Shown here in pieces: positions 1 through 6,847 of a DNA stretch of 32,307 nucleotides (the first letter of the stretch is position 1; each line of letters begins with the position of its first letter). The notes under the pieces are model-generated. The model did no database searches and was not told where the DNA came from. It was given only the letters and a program-made list of their open reading frames with translations. The DNA is from Betaproteobacteria bacterium (GTDB lineage Bacteria; Pseudomonadota; Gammaproteobacteria; Burkholderiales; Usitatibacteraceae): NCBI GenBank assembly GCA_011391275.1, contig JAABQW010000067.1, positions 1 through 32,307 on the forward strand, read 5' to 3'. A program made the position numbers and the translations under genes.

Positions 1-1
1 C

Positions 2-493
2 CCGACGAGGGACGGAAGGGCGAAGTTCGTGCACGCGGACCTCATCCCGGCCAACGAGCGGCCCGACGCCGGCTACCCCTTCGTCCTCATCACCGGCCGG
101 CAGCTCGAGCACTGGCATACGGGCTCCATGACGCGCCGCGCCTCCGTGCTCGACGCCCTCGAGCCGCGCGCCGTCGTCTCCATGCACCCGCTGGACCTCG
201 ATGCGCTGGGGGCGCTTCCCGGGGACGTGATCACCGTGGCCTCGCGCCGCGGCGCGATCTCGCTCGCCGCGCGCGCCGACGACGGCACGCCGCGCGGGTC
301 GGTCTTCATCCCCTTCGCCTTCTACGAGGCGGCGGCCAACCTCCTCACCAACCCGGCGCTGGATCCGTTCGGCAAGATCGCGGAGCTCAAGTACTGCGCG
401 GTCGCGGTGCGCAAGGGCGGCAAGCTCGCCGAGCTGGCGAGCTATGGCGGCGGGCAGTCCTTCCCGGACCCGGCTCCAGAACCGGGTTCCTGA
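2..493 (+). CDS. Formate dehydrogenase alpha subunit, C-terminal part (molybdopterin oxidoreductase)
   Basis: Partial gene; the reading frame is open to the left edge, so the GTG at 29 in the ORF track is not the real start. What remains is the C-terminal molybdopterin dinucleotide-binding domain of the DMSO-reductase superfamily. Diagnostic stretches are LITGRQLEHWHTGSMTRRA near the start, then a beta-rich segment with LPGDVITVASRRG, and AANLLTNPALDPFGKI near the end. This wording is typical of cytoplasmic, NAD-linked or FdhF-like formate dehydrogenase alpha subunits, which oxidise formate to CO2 at a Mo/W-bisMGD centre. The catalytic Cys/Sec and Fe-S domains lie outside the window. No fdsD/fdhD gene follows; the next gene is an unrelated acetyltransferase. 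Family assignment is solid; the exact electron acceptor cannot be read from this fragment. Confidence 0.85.
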   Translation, partial: PTRDGRAKFVHADLIPANERPDAGYPFVLITGRQLEHWHTGSMTRRASVLDALEPRAVVSMHPLDLDALGALPGDVITVASRRGAISLAARADDGTPRGSVFIPFAFYEAAANLLTNPALDPFGKIAELKYCAVAVRKGGKLAELASYGGGQSFPDPAPEPGS

Positions 494-498
494 GCCGG
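470..498 (+). terminator. Hairpin spanning the formate dehydrogenase stop codon
   Basis: CCGGCTC and GAGCCGG form a 7-bp stem. After a two-base mismatch, an inner four-base stem (GAAC/GTTC) closes on a 3-base loop. The TGA stop (491-493) lies within the 3' arm. There is no T-run after it, so an intrinsic terminator is only a possibility; it could equally be a processing or stabilising hairpin. Confidence 0.3.
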
Positions 499-508
499 GT
501 TCCTGCAA

Positions 509-1006
509 GTGGCCGCGATCGATCCGGGCCGCTCCTCGCGTGTCGCGCTGGTCGAGATCACGAAGGACAGCCTGCGCGACTACCTGCGGCTGAAGGTCGC
601 GCCGTCGCAGGAGGGTTTCGTCGCGTCCAACGCGGTGTCGATCGCGCAGGCGCACTTCCACCCGGAAGCGTGGTTCCGCGGCATCGCCGCCGGCGCAACG
701 CCCGTGGGGTTCGCGATGCTCGAGGACTGGCGCCAGTGCCCGGAATCGGCGCCCGAGGATTGGCGGCGCGAGCCCTACGTGGGCCTCTGGCGGTTCATGA
801 TCGACCAGCGCCGGCAGCAGATGGGCTTCGGCGCGCAGGCGCTGCGCCTGCTCATCGACCACGCGCGCGCCGTGCCGGGAACGCGGGCGATGTTCCTCAG
901 CTTCGTCGAGGGAGAGGGCAGCCCCGAGGCCTTCTACCGCAAGCTCGGGTTCGAGCGCACGGGCGAGATGGACGAGGACGAGCACGTCATGAAGCTCGCG
1001 TTCTGA
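509..1006 (+). CDS. GNAT-family N-acetyltransferase
   Basis: A 165-residue protein of the GCN5-related acetyltransferase fold. The acetyl-CoA binding loop is seen as RRQQMGFGAQAL (around residues 101-112), a good match to the Q/RxxGxG/A motif A. The C-terminal SPEAFYRKLGFERTGEMDEDE is the usual motif B region. The N-terminal LRLKVAPSQEGFVASN followed by SIAQA resembles the PaiA/BltD-like polyamine or small-molecule acetyltransferase group, so a polyamine or amino-compound substrate is plausible but not proven. The start is a GTG 15 bases after the fdh stop with no convincing ribosome binding site. The Bug receptor gene follows after 53 bases. Confidence 0.8.
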   Translation: MAAIDPGRSSRVALVEITKDSLRDYLRLKVAPSQEGFVASNAVSIAQAHFHPEAWFRGIAAGATPVGFAMLEDWRQCPESAPEDWRREPYVGLWRFMIDQRRQQMGFGAQALRLLIDHARAVPGTRAMFLSFVEGEGSPEAFYRKLGFERTGEMDEDEHVMKLAF

Positions 1007-1059
1007 TAGTGTTTCAGGTCCCCGAATCCTGCCGTTCCCGTTCATCCCGAGAGGTCACC

Positions 1060-2037
1060 ATGCGCACGTCCCGAACTCTGCCCGCGCTCGCCGCGGCGCT
1101 CCTCCTCGCCGTTGCGGCCCCTTTCGCCCAGGCCCAGGCCTGGCCCTCGAAGACCGTGAAGTTCATCGTCGGCTTCCCGCCCGGAGGCTCCACGGACCAG
1201 GTGGCCCGCATCCTCGCGGCGCAGCTCACGACGGCGCTCGGCCAGCAATTCGTCGTCGAAAACCGCACCGGCGCATCGGGCTCGATCGGCGCGGCCGCCG
1301 TCGCCCAGGCGGCGCCTGACGGCACCACGTTCGGGGTCGTGTTCGACACGCACGGCGTCAATCCCTCGGTGATCCCGAACCTGTCCTTCAGCACGACGAA
1401 GGACCTGGCCAACGTGATGCTCATCGGCACCTCGCCGATGGCGATCGTCACGCACCCGGGCCAGCCCTACAAGGACTTCAAGGACGCGCTCGCTGCGGCG
1501 AAGGCGAAGCCGGGGTCGGTCGCCATCGGCTCGATCGGCACCGGCAGCCTCGGGCACCTCGCCGTCGCGCAGATCGGCAACCTGCAGGGCGTCGAACTCA
1601 CGCACGTGCCTTACAAGGGCGGCGGGCCGCTCATGATCGACGCCATCGGCGGGCAGGTGCCGCTGGCGATCGGCACGGTGTTCCTCGCCAACCCGCACGT
1701 GAAGGCCGGCAAGGTGCGCGCGCTGGCCGTCACTTCCGCGAAGCCCTCGGCCACCATGCCGGGCGTGGGCACCGTGGCCGACCAGGGCGTGCCCGGGTTC
1801 GCCGCACTCGCCTGGTGGGGCGTCATCGCGCCTGCCGGCACCCCGGCACCCATCGTGAAGAAGTTGAACGAGGAAATCGCCAGGGCGCTCAAGCTTCCGG
1901 CCGTCGCGGAGAAGCTTTCCGCGCAGGGCATGGATATCGTCGGCAGCAGCCCGGAGGACGCGGACCGCTTCGTGAAGGGCGAGATCGAGCGCTGGGCCAG
2001 GGTCGTGAAGGACAACAGGATCAAGGCGGGCGACTGA
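1060..2037 (+). CDS. Bug/TctC-family tripartite tricarboxylate transporter substrate-binding protein
   Basis: A periplasmic receptor of 325 residues. The ATG at 1060 has a GAGAGG ribosome binding site just upstream and gives a clean signal peptide (MRTSRTLPALAAALLLAVAA, cleavage likely after AQAQA). The much longer frame from 670 in the ORF track runs out of frame through the GNAT gene and is not real. Family hallmarks are KFIVGFPPGGSTDQVAR at the mature N terminus, ENRTGASGSIGA, and HVPYKGGGPLMIDAIGGQVP mid-protein. Bug proteins bind carboxylates such as tricarboxylates, dicarboxylates or aromatic acids and deliver them to TctAB. No tctAB genes are nearby, which is common for these expanded receptors. 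The stop overlaps by one base the start of a tartrate/D-malate dehydrogenase gene, which hints at a hydroxy-dicarboxylate ligand. Confidence 0.92.
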   Translation: MRTSRTLPALAAALLLAVAAPFAQAQAWPSKTVKFIVGFPPGGSTDQVARILAAQLTTALGQQFVVENRTGASGSIGAAAVAQAAPDGTTFGVVFDTHGVNPSVIPNLSFSTTKDLANVMLIGTSPMAIVTHPGQPYKDFKDALAAAKAKPGSVAIGSIGTGSLGHLAVAQIGNLQGVELTHVPYKGGGPLMIDAIGGQVPLAIGTVFLANPHVKAGKVRALAVTSAKPSATMPGVGTVADQGVPGFAALAWWGVIAPAGTPAPIVKKLNEEIARALKLPAVAEKLSAQGMDIVGSSPEDADRFVKGEIERWARVVKDNRIKAGD

Positions 2038-3101
2038 TGCGGCTGCACAGGATCGCCGTGATGCCGGGCGACGGCATCGGCAAGGAAGTGGTTCCCGAGG
2101 GGCTGCGGCTCCTCGCGGCGGTGGAGAAGAAAGTGGGCGGCTTCCATTGCGAGCCGACCCACTTCCCGTGGGGCTCGGACTATTACCGCGAGCACGGGGT
2201 GATGATGCCGGAGGATGGCAACGACGCGCTCAAGCCGTTCGCCGCGATCCTCTTCGGCGCCGTCGGCGACCCTGAGCTCCCGGATCACCTCACGCTCTGG
2301 GGGCTGCGGCTCAAGATCTGCCAGGGCTTCGACCAGTACGCCAACGTCCGCCCCACGCGCATCTTCCCGGGCGTGCCCAGCCCGCTGGCCAATCGCGGCC
2401 CCGGCGACATCGACTGGGTGATCGTGCGGGAAAACACCGAGGGCGAGTACTCGGGCGCCGGCGGGCGCGTGCACACGGGCCTGCCTATCGAAGTCGCGAT
2501 GGAGACCTCCGTCTTCACCCGCGTGGGCGTGGAGCGCGTGATGCGGTTCGCCTTCCGCCTGGCGCAGTCGCGCCCGCGCAAGCACCTCACGGTGATCACC
2601 AAGAGCAATGCCCAGCGCCACGGCATGGTGATGTGGGACGAGATCGCGCGCGAGGTGGCCGCGGAGTTCCCCGACGTGGCGGTGCGAAAGCTCCTCGTCG
2701 ACGCCGCCACCACCGTGATGGTGCAGGACCCGCGCTCGCTCGACACGATCGTCGCGACCAACCTGCACGCCGACGTCCTCTCGGACCTTGCGGGCGCGCT
2801 CGCCGGGAGCCTCGGCATCGCGCCCACGGCGAACCTCAACCCCGAGCGCCTGTTCCCCTCGATGTTCGAACCGATCCACGGCTCGGCCTTCGACATCATG
2901 GGCAAGGGCGTGGCCAACCCCATCGCCACCTTCTGGACGGTGGCCATGATGCTCGAGCACCTGGGCGAGAAGCCGGCAGCCGACGCCATCATGGCCGCCA
3001 TCGAGAAGGTGTGCCTCGAAGGCAAGTCGCTGCCGCGCGACATCGGCGGCACCGCCCGCACCCGGGAAGTCACCGACGCCGTCATCGCGGCGCTGGGCTA
3101 G
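2037..3101 (+). CDS. ttuC: Tartrate/D-malate dehydrogenase (TtuC/DmlA-type isopropylmalate dehydrogenase family)
   Basis: A 354-residue NAD-dependent beta-decarboxylating dehydrogenase. It begins with the usual IAVMPGDGIGKEVVPEG motif and has the TtuC/DmlA-specific stretch IDWVIVRENTEGEYSGAGGR, which separates it from isocitrate and 3-isopropylmalate dehydrogenases. The Mg-binding aspartates sit in LLVDAATTVMVQDP and in ATNLHADVLSDLAGALAGS. FEPIHGSAFDIMGKGVANP is the nucleotide-binding signature. Family members oxidise tartrate to oxaloglycolate and oxidatively decarboxylate D-malate to pyruvate; the specificity here is inferred. The start codon overlaps the stop of the Bug receptor (TGATG), so the two are very likely co-transcribed and translationally coupled. 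The length is normal for the family. Confidence 0.88.
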   Translation: MRLHRIAVMPGDGIGKEVVPEGLRLLAAVEKKVGGFHCEPTHFPWGSDYYREHGVMMPEDGNDALKPFAAILFGAVGDPELPDHLTLWGLRLKICQGFDQYANVRPTRIFPGVPSPLANRGPGDIDWVIVRENTEGEYSGAGGRVHTGLPIEVAMETSVFTRVGVERVMRFAFRLAQSRPRKHLTVITKSNAQRHGMVMWDEIAREVAAEFPDVAVRKLLVDAATTVMVQDPRSLDTIVATNLHADVLSDLAGALAGSLGIAPTANLNPERLFPSMFEPIHGSAFDIMGKGVANPIATFWTVAMMLEHLGEKPAADAIMAAIEKVCLEGKSLPRDIGGTARTREVTDAVIAALG

Positions 3102-3172
3102 GAGGGGTCGCGCCGGGAAAGTCGTGGAAGAACGTTCCCACGCCTGACCGGCCAGCTCCGCCAGGAATTCCC

Positions 3173-3994
3173 ATGGAATCGCTGCCAACCACGTGGTCCG
3201 CCCTTTGCGCGCTGGCATTCGTGCTCGGCGTGCGGCACGGGTTCGACGCGGACCACCTTGCCACGATCGACGGGCTTACCCGTTTCAATGCCCGGACCAA
3301 CCCGGCCCTTTCGCGGCTGTGCGGCACGCTGTTCTCGCTGGGCCACGGGCTCGTCGTCTGCCTCGTGGCGCTGGCCGCCGGCACGCTTATGATCGGCTGG
3401 CAGGCACCGGGTTGGCTGGAGTTCACCGGCGTAGGCATCTCCATCGCCTTCCTGTTCGGGCTCGCGTACCTGAACCTACGCGCTGTCCTCGTCGCGGAGC
3501 CCGGAGCCGTCGTGTCCCCGGCGGGCCTGCGGTCCCGGCTGCTGGGCCGCATCGTCACCGTCCGCAGCCCCTGGGCGGTGGCGGCGGTGGGTTCGCTCTT
3601 CGCCATCTCCTTCGACACGGTCTCGCAGGCGGCGCTGTTCGCCCTTGCGGCGAGCCGCTTCGGCGGCATCCCTGAAGCGCTCTTCGTCTGCGCGCTGTTC
3701 GTCCTCGGGATGCTCGCGGTCGACGGCGCGAACGGCCTGTGGATCAACAGCCTCGTCGGGCGAGCCGACCGGACCGCGGCCATCGCCTCGCGTGTCATGG
3801 CCCTCGCGGTGGGCGGCATCAGCCTGGCCCTGGGACTCTTCACGGTCGCGAGGCTCGCACTGCCCGGTCTCGAAGCCTGGTACGAGGGCCGCGAGCTCGC
3901 GCTCGGCGGCGCCGTCGTGGCGATCGTGCTGGCGGCGTTCCTCGCGGGCATGCTCGCCGCCCGCCGGCGCGCGGCATTGGCACCGGGAAACTGA
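3173..3994 (+). CDS. NiCoT/HoxN-like nickel/cobalt permease with degenerate signature motifs
   Basis: A 273-residue hydrophobic protein with about 7 membrane segments. The first NiCoT signature is present as RHGFDADHLATID (residues 18-30), the metal-recognition HxxxDADH motif. The second, usually LGFDTATE, is altered to ISFDTVSQ. The third, usually GMxxxDTxDG, is altered to GMLAVDGANG. It therefore belongs to the NiCoT superfamily but may carry another metal or have changed affinity. The protein is shorter than typical HoxN (about 330-350 residues). The ATG at 3173 has AGGA about 7 bases upstream. The 71-base gap before it contains an imperfect hairpin (GTGGAA/TTCCCAC). Formate dehydrogenase does not itself need nickel, so the neighbourhood does not explain its substrate. 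Confidence 0.75.
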   Translation: MESLPTTWSALCALAFVLGVRHGFDADHLATIDGLTRFNARTNPALSRLCGTLFSLGHGLVVCLVALAAGTLMIGWQAPGWLEFTGVGISIAFLFGLAYLNLRAVLVAEPGAVVSPAGLRSRLLGRIVTVRSPWAVAAVGSLFAISFDTVSQAALFALAASRFGGIPEALFVCALFVLGMLAVDGANGLWINSLVGRADRTAAIASRVMALAVGGISLALGLFTVARLALPGLEAWYEGRELALGGAVVAIVLAAFLAGMLAARRRAALAPGN

Positions 3995-4052
3995 TCCGGT
4001 CACGCTGCGGCCCGCCGCAACAGCCGCCCCTTGACAGGCCGGCGGCCTCCCG

Positions 4053-4072
4053 TCAAAGTGATATCACTTTGA
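4053..4072. promoter_or_regulatory. Perfect 20-bp palindrome, candidate operator of the SPFH gene set
   Basis: TCAAAGTGATATCACTTTGA is a perfect inverted repeat 22 bases upstream of the SPFH start codon. It is strikingly AT-rich for this genome. A consensus -35 hexamer, TTGACA, lies at 4031-4036, so the palindrome would cover the -10/start region of a promoter; no clean -10 at the ideal spacing is visible. A ribbon-helix-helix gene two positions downstream encodes a plausible binding protein (inference). Confidence 0.6.
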
Positions 4073-4094
4073 TAGCCCCTCCGGGAGGGACGAC

Positions 4095-4976
4095 ATGGCC
4101 GCCTACCGCAAGGAAGGCAACTTCGAGAAGCCGGCGAGCACCTTCAACGGCCTGTTCATGCTGCTTGTTCTCCTGGGGCTCGTCGCGCTCCTGGTGTTCG
4201 GCATCCTCGGCCTGCGGTCGCCGGCCGTCGCGGTGACGGCGGGCGCCGCCATCGTGTTCGTGGCCGGAGGCTTCTTCATGCTGCAGCCCAACGAGGCCGG
4301 CGTGATCACGCTCTTCGGCGACTACTCGGGCACGGAGCGCACGCCGGGCCTGCGCTGGACATGGCCCTGGATGATCCGCAAGAAGGTGAGCGCGCGGGCG
4401 CGCAACCACAACGTGGACACGCTCAAGGTGAACGACAAGCGCGGCAACCCCGTGGAGATCGCCGCGGTGGTGGTATGGCGCGTGGAGGACACGGCCCAGG
4501 CGCTCTTCGACGTCGACGACTTCGAGAACTTCGTGCACGTGCAGAGCGAGTCGGCGCTGCGCCACGTGGCCACGCGCTACAACTACGACGAGGGCGAGGC
4601 GCACGACGAGGGCGAGATCACGCTGCGAGCCGGTGCCGACACCGTGGCCGACGCCCTGTGCGACGAGCTGCAGGCGCGCGTGCAGCTCGCGGGCGTGAAG
4701 GTCGAGGAGGCCAAGCTCACCCACCTCGCCTACGCGCCCGAGATCGCGGGCGCCATGCTGCGCCGCCAGCAGGCGGAAGCCGTCATCAGCGCGCGCAGCA
4801 AGATCGTGACCGGCGCCGTGACCATGGTCGAGATGGCGCTGAAGCAGCTCTCCGAGAAGAACGTGGTCGAACTCGACGACGAGCGCCGCGCCGCAATGGT
4901 GTCGAACCTGATGGTGGTGCTCTGCTCGGAGCGCGACACGCAGCCCATCGTCAACGCCGGCACGCTGTATCCCTGA
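4095..4976 (+). CDS. SPFH (band 7/prohibitin-like) membrane protein
   Basis: A 293-residue protein. Two hydrophobic segments (about residues 19-40 and 47-65) anchor it in the membrane. They are followed by an SPFH domain with [28 protein letters not shown], and [20 protein letters not shown], which are all standard band-7 wording. A helical region follows (about residues 190-270, [19 protein letters not shown]) that should form the oligomerising coiled coil. SPFH proteins form large membrane-associated ring or cage assemblies that organise membrane microdomains or partner with proteases; the partner here is unknown. Stop and next start are 7 bases apart, so it is the first gene of a three-gene set with a small membrane protein and a ribbon-helix-helix protein, all behind the palindrome at 4053. 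Confidence 0.88.
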   Translation: MAAYRKEGNFEKPASTFNGLFMLLVLLGLVALLVFGILGLRSPAVAVTAGAAIVFVAGGFFMLQPNEAGVITLFGDYSGTERTPGLRWTWPWMIRKKVSARARNHNVDTLKVNDKRGNPVEIAAVVVWRVEDTAQALFDVDDFENFVHVQSESALRHVATRYNYDEGEAHDEGEITLRAGADTVADALCDELQARVQLAGVKVEEAKLTHLAYAPEIAGAMLRRQQAEAVISARSKIVTGAVTMVEMALKQLSEKNVVELDDERRAAMVSNLMVVLCSERDTQPIVNAGTLYP

Positions 4977-4983
4977 GCCGGCC

Positions 4984-5340
4984 ATGGACGCGGCCACCGT
5001 CGGCGCGGCGATCCTGGGCGCCAATTCGATCCTGTTGCTCGCGCTCGCCTGGGCGATCGGCGTGCTCGGGCACGTGCGGCTCGTCAACAACTACCGCGCG
5101 CACCCGGAACGCTACCCGGACGCGCAGGGCCTCGGGCGGTGGATGGGTTTCACGCTCGGCGCGGGCGGCCTCTCGTTCGGCCTGTGCGCGCTCGCGTGGG
5201 GCGCGCGGGCCATCGGCGAGGACCAGGCCGGCCTGTGGGTGGGTGCCACGGCGTTGCTGCTGGTCGCCTTCGCCTTCGGGGGGCTCGCGCGGTACCGCCG
5301 AGTGCCCCCAGCGTCCGCTGGCACATCGAAGGGGCGCTGA
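4984..5340 (+). CDS. Small integral membrane protein of unknown function
   Basis: A 118-residue protein with three predicted membrane spans: about residues 7-27, 55-75 and 84-101. Between the first two lies a polar, arginine-rich loop ([20 protein letters not shown]). I do not recognise a named family. It lies between the SPFH gene (7 bases before) and the ribbon-helix-helix gene (7 bases after), so it probably works in the same process, perhaps as a membrane partner of the SPFH assembly. That role is inferred from position only. The codon and base use match the neighbours. Confidence 0.7.
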   Translation: MDAATVGAAILGANSILLLALAWAIGVLGHVRLVNNYRAHPERYPDAQGLGRWMGFTLGAGGLSFGLCALAWGARAIGEDQAGLWVGATALLLVAFAFGGLARYRRVPPASAGTSKGR

Positions 5341-5347
5341 TCCTCCG

Positions 5348-5530
5348 ATGGCGAGCCCCGACAAGAAGGCGTTCCTGCTTCGCATCGACCCGGGGCTCTG
5401 GGCCGAGATCGAGCGCCTCGCGCAGTCCGAGCTGCGCAGCGTCAACGGCCAGGTCGAGTACCTGCTGCGCGACGCGCTGGAGCGCCGGGGCTTCCGCCCC
5501 GCCTCGGCGCGCAAGCCGCCGAAGCGATAG
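5348..5530 (+). CDS. Ribbon-helix-helix (Arc/HicB-like) DNA-binding protein
   Basis: A 60-residue protein, too short to be obvious in the ORF track because it sits at the end of a longer out-of-gene frame. The start ATG at 5348 comes 7 bases after the previous stop. The sequence KKAFLLRIDPGLWAEIERLAQ followed by SVNGQVEYLLRDALERRG is the classic pattern: a short beta strand (FLLRID), helix A, and helix B with the SVNGQVEYLLR motif of Arc/MetJ-type repressors. Such dimers bind short palindromes with two-fold symmetry, and a perfect 20-bp palindrome precedes the first gene of this set. Autoregulation is therefore a reasonable inference. No toxin-like partner gene is visible. The stop TAG lies inside the left arm of a 37-bp inverted repeat. 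Confidence 0.8.
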   Translation: MASPDKKAFLLRIDPGLWAEIERLAQSELRSVNGQVEYLLRDALERRGFRPASARKPPKR

Positions 5531-5628
5531 TGGGACGGTTCTGCGGAACCGGTCTATTCCCGGAATTGATGGGCCCCGCGTCCTGGCTCACGAATAGACC
5601 GGTTCCGCAGAACCGTCCCACTATCGCT
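5523..5628. repeat. 37-bp perfect inverted repeat with 32-bp spacer at a convergent gene junction
   Basis: The left arm (5523-5559) begins AGCGATAGTGGGACGGTTCT and the right arm (5592-5628) is its exact reverse complement. The spacer is 5560-5591. Each arm also has its own small hairpin, CGGTTC-TGCG-GAACCG. The arms contain the TAG stop codons of both converging genes, and an imperfect match continues a further 10 or so bases into both coding regions (AAGCCGCCG before each end, with a 3-base length difference). It could act as a bidirectional terminator; its origin could be a REP/MITE-like element or an inverted duplication. Confidence 0.85.
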
Positions 5629-6829
5629 CCTCCGGCGGCTTCACCCGCCGGAATTCGCGCCACAGCGCGAGGTCGTAGCCGATCTTGGCGACTCCCGCGA
5701 GCACCAGGGGCACGCCCAGCCCCGCCGTCTGCATCAGGGCGCCGGCGAACATCGGCGCGAGCGCCCAACCTCCCGAGCGCACGAGGTTCGTCACCCCGGC
5801 CGCGGCCAGGCGCTCGGCGGGCTTCACCACGGCCATCACGTACGACTGGCGAGTCGGCACGTCCATCTCGTTGAGCGCCTCGCGCAGCAGGAAGAAGAAC
5901 GCGGCCCACGCGAACTCGTCCGAGGCGACGATCGTGAAGAGGAGCGCGCTCGAGGGGATGTGCGTGTAGACCATCGTGTTGATGAGCCCGATGCGCTTCG
6001 CGAGCCACGCCGCCGCGATGTGCGAGGCGGCAGACAGGAGCCTGCCCGCACTGAAAAGGACCGCCACGGTGGCGGCCGTCGCACCGAACCGTTCGGAGAA
6101 CCAGTAGGCGAAGATCGCCGAGCCGATGAAGCCGCCGGCGAAGGCGTCGACGAAGAAGAGCGCCGAGATCTTCGCGATGATGGGCCGGCTCTCGGGCGAC
6201 AGGTCGCGCAGCCGGGAGGGCGCGGCATCCCCCACGCGGGCGGGCAGCCGCGCGTAGAGCGCGGCGGAGGCGAGGTAGAGCGCGCAGAAGAGCACCAGCG
6301 CCGCCTTCATCGCGGCCAGCGGGGCCATCCCCGCGGCCATCTCGAGCAGCGTGGGCAATCCCGCCAGGAGGCCCCCGGCCGCATAGCCCACGTCGAGCAG
6401 CACGTTGTACCAGGCGAAGACGCGCGTGCGGTCCGAGTCCGTGGTGGTCGCGGGGAACATCGCCTGCTCGAGGATCGGGATGGCGCCCCGGTCGCGGCCG
6501 TTCACGTTGAACATGCCCACGAAGGCCGCGGCGGCGATCACCGGGAATGCGTCGGTCGCGAGGAGGAGGGCGCAGCCCAGGACGGGCAGGCCCGAGAGCG
6601 TCACGAGCAGGGCCCGCTCCGGCAGGCGGCTGCCGGCGATCATCGTGAGGAGCGTAGCGAGTGCCGCGCCCCAAAGCGCCGCGGAGAGGACCATGCCGAT
6701 CTGCGTCGCCGTGAATCCGAGCCGGGCGCAGTACAGCCCGATCAGCACCGCCATCATCCCGATGGCGAGCGCGCGCAGGAAAGCGGCGGTGTAGAGGATG
6801 CGGCGAACGCGTGCCGCGGAAGGGGTCAC
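5621..6829 (-). CDS. MFS transporter
   Basis: A 402-residue protein with about 12 hydrophobic segments in two halves, typical of the major facilitator superfamily. The first half has LGFTATQIGMVLSAALWGAA followed by a short basic loop (GSRLPERALL), which corresponds to the usual loop 2-3 signature. A central loop (about residues 195-215, ARVGDAAPSRLRDLSPESRP) separates the halves. The start is GTG at 6829. The substrate cannot be deduced. The gene ends inside the right arm of the 37-bp inverted repeat. It lies 18 bases downstream of the HtrA-like gene on the same strand, which in turn follows hydroxypyruvate isomerase, so the three may form one transcript. Confidence 0.85.
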   Translation of the reverse strand: MTPSAARVRRILYTAAFLRALAIGMMAVLIGLYCARLGFTATQIGMVLSAALWGAALATLLTMIAGSRLPERALLVTLSGLPVLGCALLLATDAFPVIAAAAFVGMFNVNGRDRGAIPILEQAMFPATTTDSDRTRVFAWYNVLLDVGYAAGGLLAGLPTLLEMAAGMAPLAAMKAALVLFCALYLASAALYARLPARVGDAAPSRLRDLSPESRPIIAKISALFFVDAFAGGFIGSAIFAYWFSERFGATAATVAVLFSAGRLLSAASHIAAAWLAKRIGLINTMVYTHIPSSALLFTIVASDEFAWAAFFFLLREALNEMDVPTRQSYVMAVVKPAERLAAAGVTNLVRSGGWALAPMFAGALMQTAGLGVPLVLAGVAKIGYDLALWREFRRVKPPEER

Positions 6830-6847
6830 GCGGCGATCATACGCGGC

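Noticed and set aside
482-507. Two-copy 14-bp repeat (CCGGGTTCCTG) after the formate dehydrogenase stop
   Set aside because: Short, two copies only, and partly explained by the hairpin at 470-498.
3102-3172. Metal-responsive riboswitch or operator before the NiCoT gene
   Set aside because: Only an imperfect hairpin (GTGGAA/TTCCCAC) is seen; no known NikR or cobalamin element is recognisable.
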